Shown one piece after another: positions 11,088 through 22,780 of a stretch of 64,000 nucleotides of DNA. Origin of the DNA: Flaccisagitta enflata. Its lineage: Eukaryota > Chaetognatha > Sagittoidea > Aphragmophora. Position numbers and translations under genes: made by a program. Numbering within the stretch: the first letter of the stretch is position 1; the number at the start of each line of letters is the position of its first letter. The stretch spans positions 22,630,001 to 22,694,000 of the forward strand of contig OZ231127.1 in NCBI GenBank assembly GCA_965153355.1. The letters are read 5' to 3'. The notes beneath the pieces are model-generated. The model was not told the DNA's origin and made no database searches. It saw only the letters and a list, made by a program, of their open reading frames with translations.

Positions 11088-14000
11088 CTAAACCGCTAAA
11101 CCGTGAAGCTGTTGTTGTTCGTGTTGATGTTGTTGGTCGTTGTGGTAATTATTTTGTTGCGCTAGTTTTTCGCTTTCGGCCTCGCCGTTGGTCTTGACAG
11201 CTTCGACGTTTTTGTCACTCGAGTTTCCCGATTTGTCTCTTGGAGTGAAACAAGCTTGGATGGATTTGCGTTTCGCGAAGAGGATGAGGAGGAGCAGAAC
11301 GACAACCACAACGACGACCACCGCCACGGCGATACTAGCGTAGTTGATGTTTTGTTTTTCTTTATTTAAGTCGCGTTGATTTTTATGGGGATCGTCTGTG
11401 GAATTTGGAAGAAATGATGAGAGAGAGAGAGAGAGTGGAGAGTGGAAGACGAAGTGTCAAAGGAATAATGGAAGAAAAAAGGAAACAAAACGAATTACTC
11501 CCACTTATTCGGTACAAATATGATAATGATGTGAGATTTAACTTCTTTTTACATTACTTCACATTGTGTATCTGGTGTGGTACATTGAAGAGATAGGTGG
11601 ATCTTCAAATCCTTATGTTAACGTTTTTGGGACAGTATGAATTCATATATGTATTCAGTTGTACATTGTACAAGTACAAGGTGGATGTTAATTTACGAAT
11701 GATTCACGAACACGCATACAGTACTCCATTTTCAGTGCTTCATCGATGACCAGATTTTAAAAAATCAGAACATGCATAGCTTCCAAACCTTCTATAATTT
11801 CAACATTCTCTCGCGCATTTAGATATTCAACAACAAAAAAGAGGTAAGAGATCATGAGATCTATGAAGACCTACAATATACATAAAAATCATTTCGATCC
11901 TTACTAAGAATGGCATTGGAGGAGTGTGATTTTAAAACAAAATGAATGTTGATTCGCAGCACTAGAGATGTGAATACACAAAACAAATATCAAGAATCAA
12001 ATTGAACCTAAAATCAACATACATCAAGTTAGGACAAAAAGAAATATAACAATTATGACGTACCCATTTACCCTGATGTGACCATTAAGCAAAAGCTTAA
12101 ATACTATAAGATTTGAGCAAAAACAAATAACCCTCTTTTATCTTGTTACTGTCAAATTTGTTGGAAAATAAAAGTGATCAAGTGGAAAGAAGAGCTGTGA
12201 AAAGTCGAGATCATATCAATTGTATTATTAGGTCGCGTGTAAGTGGACAGAATGATAGGCCGTTGCGGCTAAAAGGACGAGGAAAAAGATTAAGTAAAGA
12301 AAAGTAGTGGGTATTGACCCATTGACCATGCATTTACATTCGCATTCTAGGACCAAGGAGATTAATCAGCACAAAATACTGTAGGGAAACTTTTCCAACA
12401 AGTATCCCGGGGGTACAACGATGCGTCCACATGCGGCTTAGCTTGTTAAAAATGATGCAATATTGCATCAACCTTGTGGAATGATGCAATTATCTGAGAT
12501 ATTTCCAAGATTCTATGCATTTTCATCATTCTCAACTGGATCGCCACGGACCGACCGACCGACCGACCAACCGACGGACGGACGGACAAAGCCTCTTATA
12601 GAGATGCGTGGACGCATCTAAAAATGCAAAGTTCTTCGTTAGCCAGTTCAAAATCAGCATCATTCTTTGCAGTTACATTAAATGAGATTAATTAGAATTA
12701 ACTACTTTAACAGAGCAACGAATTTTTCCCAATCCAACAGAAACGAACCAACTGACATCTTGAAAATGTATTTTTCAAGTGCAAAAAAAAAAGTTTACAA
12801 ACTTGAAAAATCTTTGAGCTAAAACTAAAAAAATTATCTGAAATTTGATGTGTAATCTTATGACAAATTCAGACACGCAAATCTTTGCCTGCCCACTTTA
12901 ATAAAAATCGTAAATATGAACAAATGTCAAAACGTTAAATGAAGAGAAGACCTGAAGAGAAGTTCTATTGATAGGTAAAAAGGATAACAAAACGATGATG
13001 AAATTTAGGTCTTGGTGTAACTAAAATTAACTAAAAAACTACTTTTAAATAACTGCTCGAGATGTCCGACATTTGTGTGAAATTCCGAAGGTGATCTTGT
13101 GCATGTAAGAATGGAGTGGATATTCCATTTCGTTTTGGGGGAGTGGACCTTGTACAGAGTTGATGGGATGAATATTCAGTCATCTTATGTTAGAAAATAG
13201 CTTGATGTATCATCCAAAAAAGATTTATCAGGTGATACAGCAATCAGATTTTACTTTCAAGAAGATATCTTTCGATATACCGCGATATGGGAAAGACTTG
13301 AGTGGCGATCATGAGTAAAAATTTTTCAATTACTGTGAAAATTGGAAAATCTTGTTGTCATGTTAAATGATGCTATTTTTTAACAATTCTTAGCCGATCA
13401 CATTTCAAATATTTCACCCACCCTGTCTTTTCAATCGCTTATTCTTAGAGCTTGAACCCACAAAACATTACCCAAAAAGAGCATGCTTCATATGGGGAAC
13501 TCCAACAGATTGGACTTAACTAATTAAGCCATGCCATTGAATCAATCAGTATCGAGGCAAGCTCCATAAACTTTCGCTTAGATTGTACATAAAACAAAGA
13601 GATAGATACGAAAGTAAGCAATTGCATTCATTTGTTTGGTAACAAGGATGCATCGCATTTCCATGTTACGATTATGAATACGAAAGAAAAGCTCACATGA
13701 ATGAAAATAAAAATGTCTACAGAACGATGGGAGCAAAGATGACCAAGACTGGAGGATAGATTTTTGATATCTTAACTTTATTTGATATATAAAAAAATTA
13801 AGATCTATGCAAATTAAAGGTCGCTCTACTGCTTGAATATATTAGCTTCTCTTATTCTACTTGTGACTTGTTTTCTTCTGGTTTTCATTTTTTCAATGTT
13901 CTACATATGAACGCAAGATACAAGGTGTGGAGGCGCAAAAATTTTAGCATACCCCTTACAGCCAATTCAGCTGCATTAATTATTAATCTCTATGTTGTTT

Positions 14001-16908
14001 TGAATACTTAAGGGGTATATAGATGGCGTCATCAGAGCGATTTTTGAAGTTCTGTCTTGAACCCTCTAATTTACCTTTTTTGCCTTTAAAATAGCTGCCC
14101 CACTAAAAGTTCAAAAAAAAAGAGAAAAAGGCAAATTTTGAGGTTCTAGATAAAGATTCAAAAATCACTCTGATGACGTTATTTATATTCCCCACAGGTA
14201 CTCAAAACAACTTTAAATAAAAGGTTTGAACAAGCTGAATTATCTGTAGGGGGGTATTCTAAAACATTTGGCGCCTCCACACCTTGTATTTTGTGTCCAT
14301 GTGTAACCTAGCTTATCAGATCAAGCAGAAAATTTTATATAAATTAGAAGAAAAAAAATCAGCTCAATTTTTACAGATTTCATACCTGTTTTAACCTTTT
14401 TCTCAAAATTATATAAAATTTTTAACCCAATCTGATGGGCTAGGTTAGAACGTTAAAAAAAATGAAGTCCCGATGAAGTCAAGTCACAAGTTGAAGAATG
14501 AGAAAAGCTATAATATTCAAGCAATAGAGCAACCATTAATTAACTTAGATCTTAATCTTTTTATAAATCAAATAAAATTAAAATACCTGAACTCTATCAT
14601 CCAGTCTAGGTAGTCTTTGCTCCCATCGTACTGTTCTTTCATTAATATCATTTAAGAAAGCTTAGTAGTACTTTTCAGTGATCACTAACCGCGGTTAAGG
14701 ACCGCTAGTTACTAGACGAAAACAAATGGTAACAAAAAAAGCTTCAAAATTACAGTCCCCGACTGGGGACTGTAATTTTTGAAGCTTTCTCGTTGCGTAA
14801 ACGCAACTCGATGAGATACACGACACCAATTTCAAGAAAAAAATATTCAATATTGTTTTAATAATGACATTACTTGATGCTGATAACCATAGTGGATGAT
14901 GATGATGACAACAATGAATGATAATGACAACAAAAATCTAAGAAAAAAATATTCAAAAAATTTTCAAAAAAAAAAAAATATTTCAAAAAAATTTTCAAAA
15001 AAATTTTTCGAAAAAAAAATTTCAAAAAAATTTTCAAAAAAATTTTCAAAAAAATTTCAAAAAAATTTCAAAAATCTTTCAAAAAAATTTTTTAAAAAAA
15101 TCTAAAAAAAAATTAAGTAGTTGAAGATGATGACAGTAGTCCAGGATGATGATAGTAAATGAAGATGATGATAGTAAATGAAGATGATGACAGGAGTTGA
15201 AGATGATGACAGGAGTTGAAGATGATGACAGGAGTTGAAAATGATGACAGGAGTTGAAAATGATGACAGGAGTTGAAAATGATGACAGGAGTTGAAAATG
15301 ATGACAGGAGTTGAAAATGATGACAGTAGTTGAAGATGATGATAGTAGTTGAAGATGATGACAGTAGTTGAAGATGATGACAGTAGTTGAAGATGATGAC
15401 AGTAGTTGAAGATGATGACAGTAGTTGAAGATGATGACAGTAGTTGAAGATGATGACAGTAGTTGAAGATGATGACAGTAGTTGAAGATGATGACAGTAG
15501 TTGAAGATGATGACAGTAGTTGAAGATGATGACAGTAGTTGAAGATGATGACAGTAGTTGAAGATGATGACAGTAGTTGAAGATGATGACAGTAGTTGAA
15601 GATGATGACAGTAGTTGAAGATGATGACAGTAGTTGAAGATGATGACAGTAGTTGAAGATGAATCTTGAAATCCATGATGTCAAACCTAAAGAAAAATCA
15701 GAATGTAATAAATGAACAAGTAAACAAATTCATCAACTCCAATCCTCTATACTAATCGCCTAAGTCCTAGTAACATATTACTATATTAATAAGTTATTAT
15801 CTTATAAACCAGACTTCAGATTTAATTCGAATTTTGCAGGGGCAGTTCAATTAATATCCTTTACTTGTATACCAAATTAAAAAAGAATTCACATAACTTT
15901 GCTACCCTTTGCCTATATAAACTGCCTAAGTCATAGTAACATATTACTACATAAATAAGCTAATATCTCATAAACCAGACTTCAGATTTAATTCGAATTT
16001 TTGGGGTTATTCATTTACCCTCTTGTGTACCAAATTAGAAAAAATTCACATACCTTTACTACCCTTTGCCTATGTAAATTGCTTAAGTCCTAGCAACATA
16101 CTACTACATAAATAAGCTAATATCTCATAAACCAGATTTCAGATTTAATTCAAATTTTGCAGGGGTTGTTTATTTAGTACCCTCTACTTGTATACCAAAT
16201 TAAAAAAAAATTCATAAACCTTTACTACCCTCTACCTATGTAAACCACCTAAGTCCCAGCTAAATATTACTACAAAAATAATAGGCAAAAGGTAGTAAAA
16301 GTTAATGAATTTTTTTGAAAATTGGTACACAAGCTCCTATTGACCTATGAACAACACCAGCAAAGTTTCATCAAATTCTGAAGTCTGGTTCCAAAGATAT
16401 GAGAAGGTTTTAAACGACGACGACGACGACAACAGACTACACGAACGGGCTACTTCATAGTCACCGACGAAAACTGTTCGTCGGGGACAAAAATTGCTCC
16501 CCAAGAAAAATTTGCATTCCTTTCACTAGCTAAACAGAATGTGCAATTCCTTGTTTGTTTACAGATTGACTGAAGTGCGGAAAAAAAGTTGCGAATTTTC
16601 CGAAGTTCTGAAAGATTAGTTGGTATTTGTTTGCTTACACGAATTATAAAGAAGATTCGGTCGACATAATGCAAAAGAAAAAAATGAAATTGCTCTGGTT
16701 AGTTGTTGACTCAGTTTGAATGCCATATCAATGTTCTACCCGATATCATTCCTAATTCATCGCGTTCTCTGTCGAATGAAGGAACACCACACGTTTCCTA
16801 GTCATTCTCTTTTTCAGTCTGTGCGTCGCTGTCAGTGTGGCTTTCAGTCTGTGGCTTTCAGTCTGTGGCTGTCAGTCTGTGGCGGTCAGTCTGTGGCGGT
16901 CAGTCAGT

Positions 16909-16999
<91 letters not shown>

Positions 17000-18885
17000 A
17001 AGGGAGAAACACTTTTCGTAAAGCAGTTTGGATAAAGCTACAGTTATGGAATGATCGGTCTCATGGGGACGTGAGTAACAAAGCATGGGGAATAAGGGAT
17101 GTACCTACTTGTGATTATACCTAGTTTGAAGATGTACAAGAAATGCAATCGAGAGACTCCCTTGAAATGCTTGACGAGGCCTTGCGACCGAGATGAACCC
17201 AATCAACCCCATCACCCCCCCCCCCAGTAAACCATACTTAAACAATACACATCCGAACCACATTGTGCTTTCTTACCTTTGGTGTATGCGACGTCGATGG
17301 TGGACGAGCTTTTCTCGCCGATGTGTTCTAGGACGGCGCAGTGCATCGTCGCTTCGAACTTCATCTTCTCGGCGAGGATGTCGTTCTTCTTCCGATCCGG
17401 ATCAACGTTAAAATCCGACAGCGTAACGTTATCAATGGTGACCACCAAAGTATCGTAACTCGACTCTGTGAATGGGGGGGGGGGAAATGTTATTGGATAT
17501 CGGGATATTGGAGGGGGAGGGATGGGAGGGTAAGCATTGGTTGAAAGAGGGAGATTAGGAAAAAGAGGGAGGGAAATTACGAGCAAATGAGCTTGAGCAG
17601 GTAGATATGTGAGGAGAGGTATTATTACGCCGTCTGGAGACTGGAATGAATGAAATCTACGAGGAGACAAAAACGCGGTTCATGACATGACACTCGAACT
17701 CAAGAGGCAATTTGTTAATCCGCTAACATTTCTCAATTCTATCTGCAAATTATCAGCTCAGTGCTTTTGACCAGTTGATTTGTGAACAATCGCAAGCACT
17801 CGTTTCGGCTGGAATGAAGGGAACCAAACCGCAAAGTCCTCGAATTATAGGCGTGAAAAGAACTAAGATTATACATTGTTGATCCTCCGACACTTATGAA
17901 TACTCTGATATGTTTGTTAACTGTCTAAGTTCTTTTGAAAAAGACTTTTAATCTAATTAAATCGTTTTTTTTTTCACTCATCTGATCTGGTAAGCCAATT
18001 AACCACCGCAGAGCCGAGATTTAAAATTCTCTAAGTACATGCACCTATGTTCAATACACGACCGGATACACGGCTACCCCAGTCGCGCGCGGGTAGGCAG
18101 GGGCGTCAATAGAAATGGCTAACCAAGCATTTGAGCATGGAAAGAGACGGATGGACGAACAGAATGACAGACAAAGCGGATTACAGGATCGCGTGCACGC
18201 CTGCACGTAACCTAGACACTGAGACCCAGGAATTCAAAGATAAAAAATGATAATAAGTTAGTAGCAAACACCTCAAAGTCCTCAAATCTTCTTCCCCCCT
18301 TTCAAACCCGCACCATGCACCATCACCACCAAAACACTTTCACAAGAGAAGACTGTACATGCACTTACCATGCGCGGTAATCGTGCTCATATACATGATA
18401 ATCCTATCGGCGAATTGACTGTTCCTCATTCCGCATTGGACCGGGCCGAACTTGGACGTCGGTTGGCATTCGGTCGGATATTCCTGGCTGATGTGATTCA
18501 TTCCTTCGCCGCCGCCGACGCGAACGTATTTATGATTGAGAGTGTACACGAAATCGTCTTTCGTAAATCTGCCAAAATCGAGTTTCCAGGTGAGTTGGAG
18601 CTTGACGCCCTGACTCGGGTCTTCGTTGGCGACGACGTGCCTCAGCGTTTCCGGCGCCGTGATGGAAAACGTAGTCGACGTCTCTTCGGAGGAAGTTAAC
18701 CGAGACGCTGAATGGGAGAGGAGGAGGAGGAAAAATAACCACGACGAGGAGAGGATGCCACGATAGGAAGATGAGGAGGAGGTGGAGGTGGAGGAAGATG
18801 GGGAGGACGACGACGAGACGTCGGGACGGAAGGGGGTGTGTAATGAGGAAGAAAGAGTCGATCGGAGGGATAAGTAGGAGATCAT
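11088..18885 (-). CDS. Unrecognised type I membrane protein, complete three-exon gene
   Basis: Exons in transcript order: 18885-18369, 17465-17277 and 11395-11088. The introns are 903 and 5881 bp, both phase 1, with donors gtaagt and gtaaga and acceptors cacag. The spliced CDS is 1014 nt, 337 residues. From the N-terminus: a Ser-rich stretch (~23-40); a signal-peptide-like hydrophobic core WLFFLLLLSHS (~49-59); an extracellular region of about 190 residues with cysteines near 140, 151 and ~215 and one N-glycosylation motif (NVT, 185-187); a transmembrane helix made of the run AVAVVVVVVVLLLLILF; then a basic stop-transfer KRK and a ~60-residue cytosolic tail rich in Gln, His and Asn. The start is the only Met before the hydrophobic core. 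WKLDFGRFTKDDFVYTL hints at a beta-sandwich receptor fold, but I recognise no family. Splice sites and frame agree throughout, so the model is solid; function is unknown. Confidence 0.8.
12399..12621 (+). mobile_element. Helentron/HINE-like repeat, GATGCG subfamily
   Basis: The 5' part has CAAGTATCCCGG then GATGCGTCCACATGCGG. The core is (CCGA)n/(CGGA)n. The 3' end is the hairpin AGATGCGTGGACGCATCT (12602-12619) followed by CTAA. The 5' motif GATGCGTCCA is complementary to the terminal hairpin, as in the other subfamilies. Confidence 0.65.
13720..14633. mobile_element. Large palindromic foldback element (~914 bp)
   Basis: The outer ends CAGAACGATGGGAGCAAAGA and the complement of TCTTTGCTCCCATCGTACTG pair. 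Inner matches continue through TTAAGATCTA..., ACTTGTGACTTG, GGTGTGGAGGCGC and the GGGGTAT motifs towards the centre near 14180. Arms are about 450 bp and imperfect. The CAG start resembles Tc1/mariner-type termini; TA is present at the left (13718-13719) but not at the right. No transposase frame. Confidence 0.75.
14738..14787. repeat. Strong 23-bp stem-loop
   Basis: Left arm AAAGCTTCAAAATTACAGTC(CCC) and right arm (GGG)GACTGTAATTTTTGAAGCTTT pair with one bulged base around a 3-nt loop. It may be two abutting TIRs of a tiny MITE. No T-run or gene suggests a terminator. Confidence 0.75.
15116..15662. repeat. 19-bp minisatellite (~26-28 units)
   Basis: Unit gttgaagatgatgacagta. The left part carries the variant with gaaaatgatgacagga, the right part is nearly homogeneous. 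Because 19 is not a multiple of three and no unit contains a stop in the minus frames, long Ser/Leu/His/Thr reading frames appear on the minus strand; they are not genes. Confidence 0.95.
15758..16331. repeat. ~160-bp tandem repeat with terminal inverted copy
   Basis: Landmarks CCTAAGTC, ATAAGCTAATATCTCATAAA, CCAGACTTCAGATTTAATTC and ACTACCCTTTGCCTA recur at intervals of about 157-166 bp, giving about three and a half copies. The right end (16280-16331) is an inverted copy of the segment at 16189-16240. Confidence 0.8.
16911..16995. repeat. (CT)n microsatellite
   Basis: About 85 bp of pure CT, preceded by short tandem CAGTCTGTGGC units at 16850-16910. Confidence 0.95.
18055..18208 (+). mobile_element. 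Helentron/HINE-like repeat (degraded)
   Basis: Begins CCGGATACACGGCTACCCCA, then GTCGCGCGCGGGTAGGCAGG. It ends with ACAAAGCGGATTACAGGATC and GCGTGCACGC, a damaged form of the terminal hairpin. Confidence 0.6.
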
Positions 18886-21018
18886 GATGCCTGTTGAATG
18901 TTGTGAATCAAAATGCGTGTTCGCTCGTATTTTCTTGCCACCGGCAGTGCACGCGCTCTTTAGAGTGAACTTAATTTCTCAGTGTGTTTTTTTTTTCTAT
19001 TATGAAATATTTTCAGAATTCGTGAATTCGAAGAAGGTGAGCGTTGCGGGGGTTGATTTGTATAGATGTGGTTTATGATCGGTAATCCTCCTCACGCGGT
19101 TTTTACGGTTTTTAAAAAATCAAAATTCAGCGGCAAACGATTTGTATATGAAAACACTGATGAAGGAGTCTGAAGATGCAGAATATTTCTTTAATTCGTC
19201 CGAGGCGGTGTAACCTGATGAAGTTGGTTTCTTTATCGTTTTCTTGCTGGAAATCAATATTTTTTCCTTTCCTTCTTTCTTCAAATCCTTCTTCGAAGGT
19301 TTTTTTTCTTTAAAAAAAATAACGGATTTGTTTTGAAAAAGCAGTGAGGAGAAAAAGTTGAGCGTCGGGTGGCTAATATCAAACACTGATTTTTAAAAAA
19401 GAAAATTTTCGAAGTCAAGCCGGTTGTAGTTGTCAAGTCGTTTATTATTTTAACATTGAGCGGTTGTTGCCTTCAGTTAATCTGCAAAATTAGCTGACTT
19501 GTTGTTATTCTGCTTAATACCGGTTATGTTTCGCGTTTATCACCAATTGGGGAGCAGCAGCAGGGAAAGCGGCAGGAAGAGGATCAGATTGATTATTTGG
19601 ATGAGGTTGAAATGCTAATGAAAGAAATTCGACCTGAACAAGTAAAAAATAAAGTTTATGAGAACAACGTAGCGTGCGTCCGATCATTCAAGCAAGATTT
19701 CTGACGAACAAGAAAATATGAACAAAAGACACTTTAAACAGTTATGCAGCGCTTCAAAAAGTTTCGTCTCGAGGGGACCTCCAAAATGGAACCCGCTCGT
19801 AAAATCAAGTTTGTGACGAATGGACGGACCGGCGGACCGACGGAAAGATGGTTGGACGGACAAAATGACTGGTAGTGTCGCGTAGCACACGACTGCACTG
19901 AAAAGAAGTTTCTCGTTAGTTCATGAAGAAAATTTAAAAGCAAGGCCCGATGCATTTAACCGTCCGATTGACGAGGATATTAAGGAAGAGGCTAGGCACT
20001 ACAGAATACTGCACCTTTAAAAGGCATAATTGGCCCATCAAGAGTAGGATAGGACAAAGCCAAAATGTCAGAGATAAACATACGAAATCACGGAGGATGT
20101 TGGGCGAAAACAAGAAATGACACAGACAGGCAAATATGGTGGACCAACACGGACAGATGTGACGGACAGATTCCATCGTTGCAGATATGACAGACAATGA
20201 GACTGATAGGTCATACTGATTTACTGCATCGTTGTTGGTTTGGTCTCTTGCATAAAAACATCCGACATTCAATATGAAATGTTTACGAAAAAAACCGATG
20301 TGAACGAATTTTTCGATCGGAATTGGGTGCGTCTGAATTAGACTCCCATCACCGATGAGGGACGAAGCGTTAAAAGCTCAGTACAGTCAATTCTTAGTCC
20401 ATTGGAAAAGAAATATTGGAATAACATTGTTCTGATCTTGAACAATCGGACTAAGACGGACGGACATAGTGAAAAAATAGATCGCGCCTTAAAGAAACGC
20501 GTGAACAAAACATTGCAGAAAACCCTTGATCTACTGTCTTCAAAAAAAATTATCTTTATTTGTTTTGTTTTTTCAAAATAGAAAATTTGAATTAAAGAGT
20601 AGTTTTTTTTCTAAAATTATGATAAGATAATTTCCTCAGCAAATCAAAGTAATATTTCAACTCATCTAAGTAAGTAAAAAAGATTTTTTTAATTTGTTTT
20701 AGTTAAGATTCAAAAGTTTTCCCATGTGATCAGCGTTTATTACAGATGCTAAAAGGTCGCGGGAATAAAGATCGATTGATTAAAGAGTTCATCGATTGAT
20801 TAAAGAGTTCGCTGCATGTGAAATCAGGCCGAGCCAGCGAGCTGTAAATAAATCCGAAATTAACATTTGTTTGCGTTAGAATAAAAAAACTTGATATGAA
20901 AATTTATTCCCATCCGAAAGAGCGCAACCAATTTCGCGCTCGCGATGCGTCCTCCGGGTTGAGAGGACCCCCATCCCCGTTTGAAAATGCATGAAGTATT
21001 GACTTAGGTTTAGAAGAA
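18886..21018. other. Upstream of the membrane protein gene; no further gene seen
   Basis: It should contain that gene's promoter, but I cannot place a TATA box or start site. A Lys-rich open frame of 88 codons at 19120-19386 (-) has no recognisable features. A 3' fragment of the Helentron-like repeat lies at 19810-19895. A 23-bp segment with ATCGATTGATTAAAGAGTTC is tandemly duplicated near 20772-20812. Confidence 0.45.
19810..19895 (+). mobile_element. Helentron/HINE-like repeat, 3' fragment
   Basis: Core GGACGGACCGGCGGACCGAC, then GGACGGACAAAATG and GTGTCGCGTAGCACACGACT, a damaged hairpin. Confidence 0.5.
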
Positions 21019-21190
21019 CAAGGCCGGATACACGGCTACCGAAGTCGCCTGCGGTGGGCAGGGGCCATATTTGAGGTCACCAGACCATTTGGGCAGGAGC
21101 AGTGAGTCAAAAAAAAACATAAAAAAAATAAAAGTGTGACCGACGGACCGACGGACAAAGCGGGTTGTAGAGTCGCGTGCACGCGACTAA
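21019..21190 (+). mobile_element. Helentron/HINE-like repeat, complete short copy
   Basis: CAAGGCCGGATACACGGCTA at the 5' end, AGTCGCCTGCGG 25 bp in, GACCGACGGACCGACGGAC core, then the perfect palindrome AGTCGCGTGCACGCGACT (21171-21188) and CTAA. Length 172 bp. Confidence 0.7.
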
Positions 21191-21545
21191 AAATACCTTG
21201 CTTGATAGGGTATTTTGGATCCCCCAAAAAATGCTTATATGAACTTACAACGTACATACCTTTGTTTTAAACTCGATGTCTAACATATAAAATTTATGAA
21301 TAAAAAAATTTTGGTTCGATGAGCTAACGTGAACTCGATGATAAAAGTGGACGAAATGACTGATAAGAAGTTTCAGACTGGGACTCGTTTGTCGTCCGAT
21401 CGAATTTCGTCGTTCCCATTAAATATATAGAATGTATACACTTTTATAGAGAGCGTAGTTGTTGTTGCTTTGTTGCTGTAAGTTTGTTGTTATTAATGAT
21501 CCATCATGTTCAACGCATCATCTTCATGATCATCATTGCATTGTC

Positions 21546-21547
<2 letters not shown>

Positions 21548-21606
<59 letters not shown>
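21548..21606. repeat. (ATC)n microsatellite
   Basis: About 20 tandem copies of the trinucleotide. Confidence 0.95.
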
Positions 21607-21607
<1 letters not shown>

Positions 21608-22165
21608 AATTTCATGAGAGCATGTTATTGATTAAGTGAAAGTAATTAGCCTCCTTCATGCCCCGTGGGGAAATGAGCTAATTTGAATTCCTACATTTTA
21701 GCGAAGAGGGCCGAGTCTTGTATGAGAAACAAAAGAAAACAAACAAAAAGAAAAAAAAAGAACAAATTTTCACATATTGAAGCAAGCGTCTTCAACTTTT
21801 CACTAGAAAAATTGAAGAACAAAAGAAAATTTCCTTTCTTCCCGTTTTATTCTTCTTGCTTTTCTTCCTAATTTCATAAGACTTGGCCGAAAGAAATTTT
21901 GACACATATTTCCAGTTTTAACACAAAAGGGCCTAGAAAATCCGTTTGTAGCGCCTTTACCGTTTTTTGTTGTTACTATTTAGCACCTGATGAAAAAGAG
22001 CGAAGACCCGGATCTACAAACTTTCTACGCTGGGTTCGTTAAGCGATACGCACAGAGGAAGATATAGGTTGGTCGGTTGTAATCAGTGATACTCCTTGAG
22101 AACATAACATAACAAGGCCAAGTGGGCCTTTGAATGAATGTTTTTTATGGATGAATGTTGTTTGT

Positions 22166-22206
22166 TAATGAATGAATGAATGAATGAATGAATGAATGAA
22201 TGAATG
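22166..22206. repeat. (AATG)n microsatellite
   Basis: About ten tandem copies. Confidence 0.9.
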
Positions 22207-22308
22207 ATTTGATGAATGAATTATTAATGTATTATGTTTACTTCTACTTGGTACAATGTTTCTCTTAACAAACAGCAAGATTCTGATGCTTTTTATGAAG
22301 GCGTTACC

Positions 22309-22780
22309 AACTGACCGATCAACCAACGGACACAGCCTATTACACTTTTTTTTTATAAGGACCAGTAAATTTTTTCTGACGCTGGGGTGTCCTTAGATTT
22401 TTACAAATTTTAGGCTGAAACGTCTTTAGTGTGTCTTTACTTTTTTCCTATGATTTTTTAGTTTATGTTTTATGCATTGAAATAACTGATGTTCAATAAA
22501 AGTCAGATGTGACAATAATTGCTTTGTAGTTGTTCATATTAAAATATCATATATTAGTAAGCAAAAATGAATATTATTATTTTCTATAAACATAGTTATT
22601 TTCTTTAAGAAGTTGCGTAAAAACAATCTAAATTTTTAATCAAAAGTTTTTTTTTACAAATCTGAGGCTGGGCTTTGTCCTTAAAATGTCCTTAATTTTT
22701 GGCAAAATTTCAGCCTCATGTCCTTATAAACTTTGTCCATACTAAAAAAAAAGTGTATATAGATACGAGGACGCATCTAA
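22309..22780 (+). mobile_element. Helentron/HINE-like 3' end, split by a MITE
   Basis: The left part CTGACCGATCAACCAACGGA, CACAGCCTAT resumes after 22755 with TATATAGATACGAGGACGCA and TCTAA. Joined at TA, it gives the usual CAAAGCC..TATAGA order, so the MITE landed inside an older copy. Confidence 0.6.
22343..22755. mobile_element. MITE with CACTTTTTTTTTA termini, TA target
   Basis: The 413-bp element has inverted ends CACTTTTTTTTTA and TAAAAAAAAAGTG plus subterminal ATAAGGAC/GTCCTTAT. TA flanks both ends (22341-22342 and 22756-22757). It is nested in a Helentron-like repeat. No coding frame. Confidence 0.7.

Larger units (their letters stand above)
11396..17276 (-). other. Intron 2 of the membrane protein gene
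   Basis: This 5.9-kb intron carries repeats only: a Helentron-like element (12399-12621), a 0.9-kb palindrome (13720-14633), a strong short hairpin (14738-14787), a 19-bp minisatellite (15116-15662), a ~160-bp tandem array (15758-16331) and a (CT)n tract. The remaining parts (11596-12397, 12622-13719, 16450-16840) show no conserved coding sequence. Confidence 0.7.

Noticed and set aside
14738-14787. Transcription terminator
   Set aside because: A strong hairpin, but this is eukaryotic intronic DNA with no adjacent transcript end; a MITE remnant is more likely.
15079-15684. 201-codon minus-strand frame
   Set aside because: Produced by the 19-bp minisatellite, which has no stop in minus frames.
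19120-19386. 88-codon Lys-rich frame on the minus strand
   Set aside because: No conserved motif, no exon partners, and it starts in AT-rich sequence.
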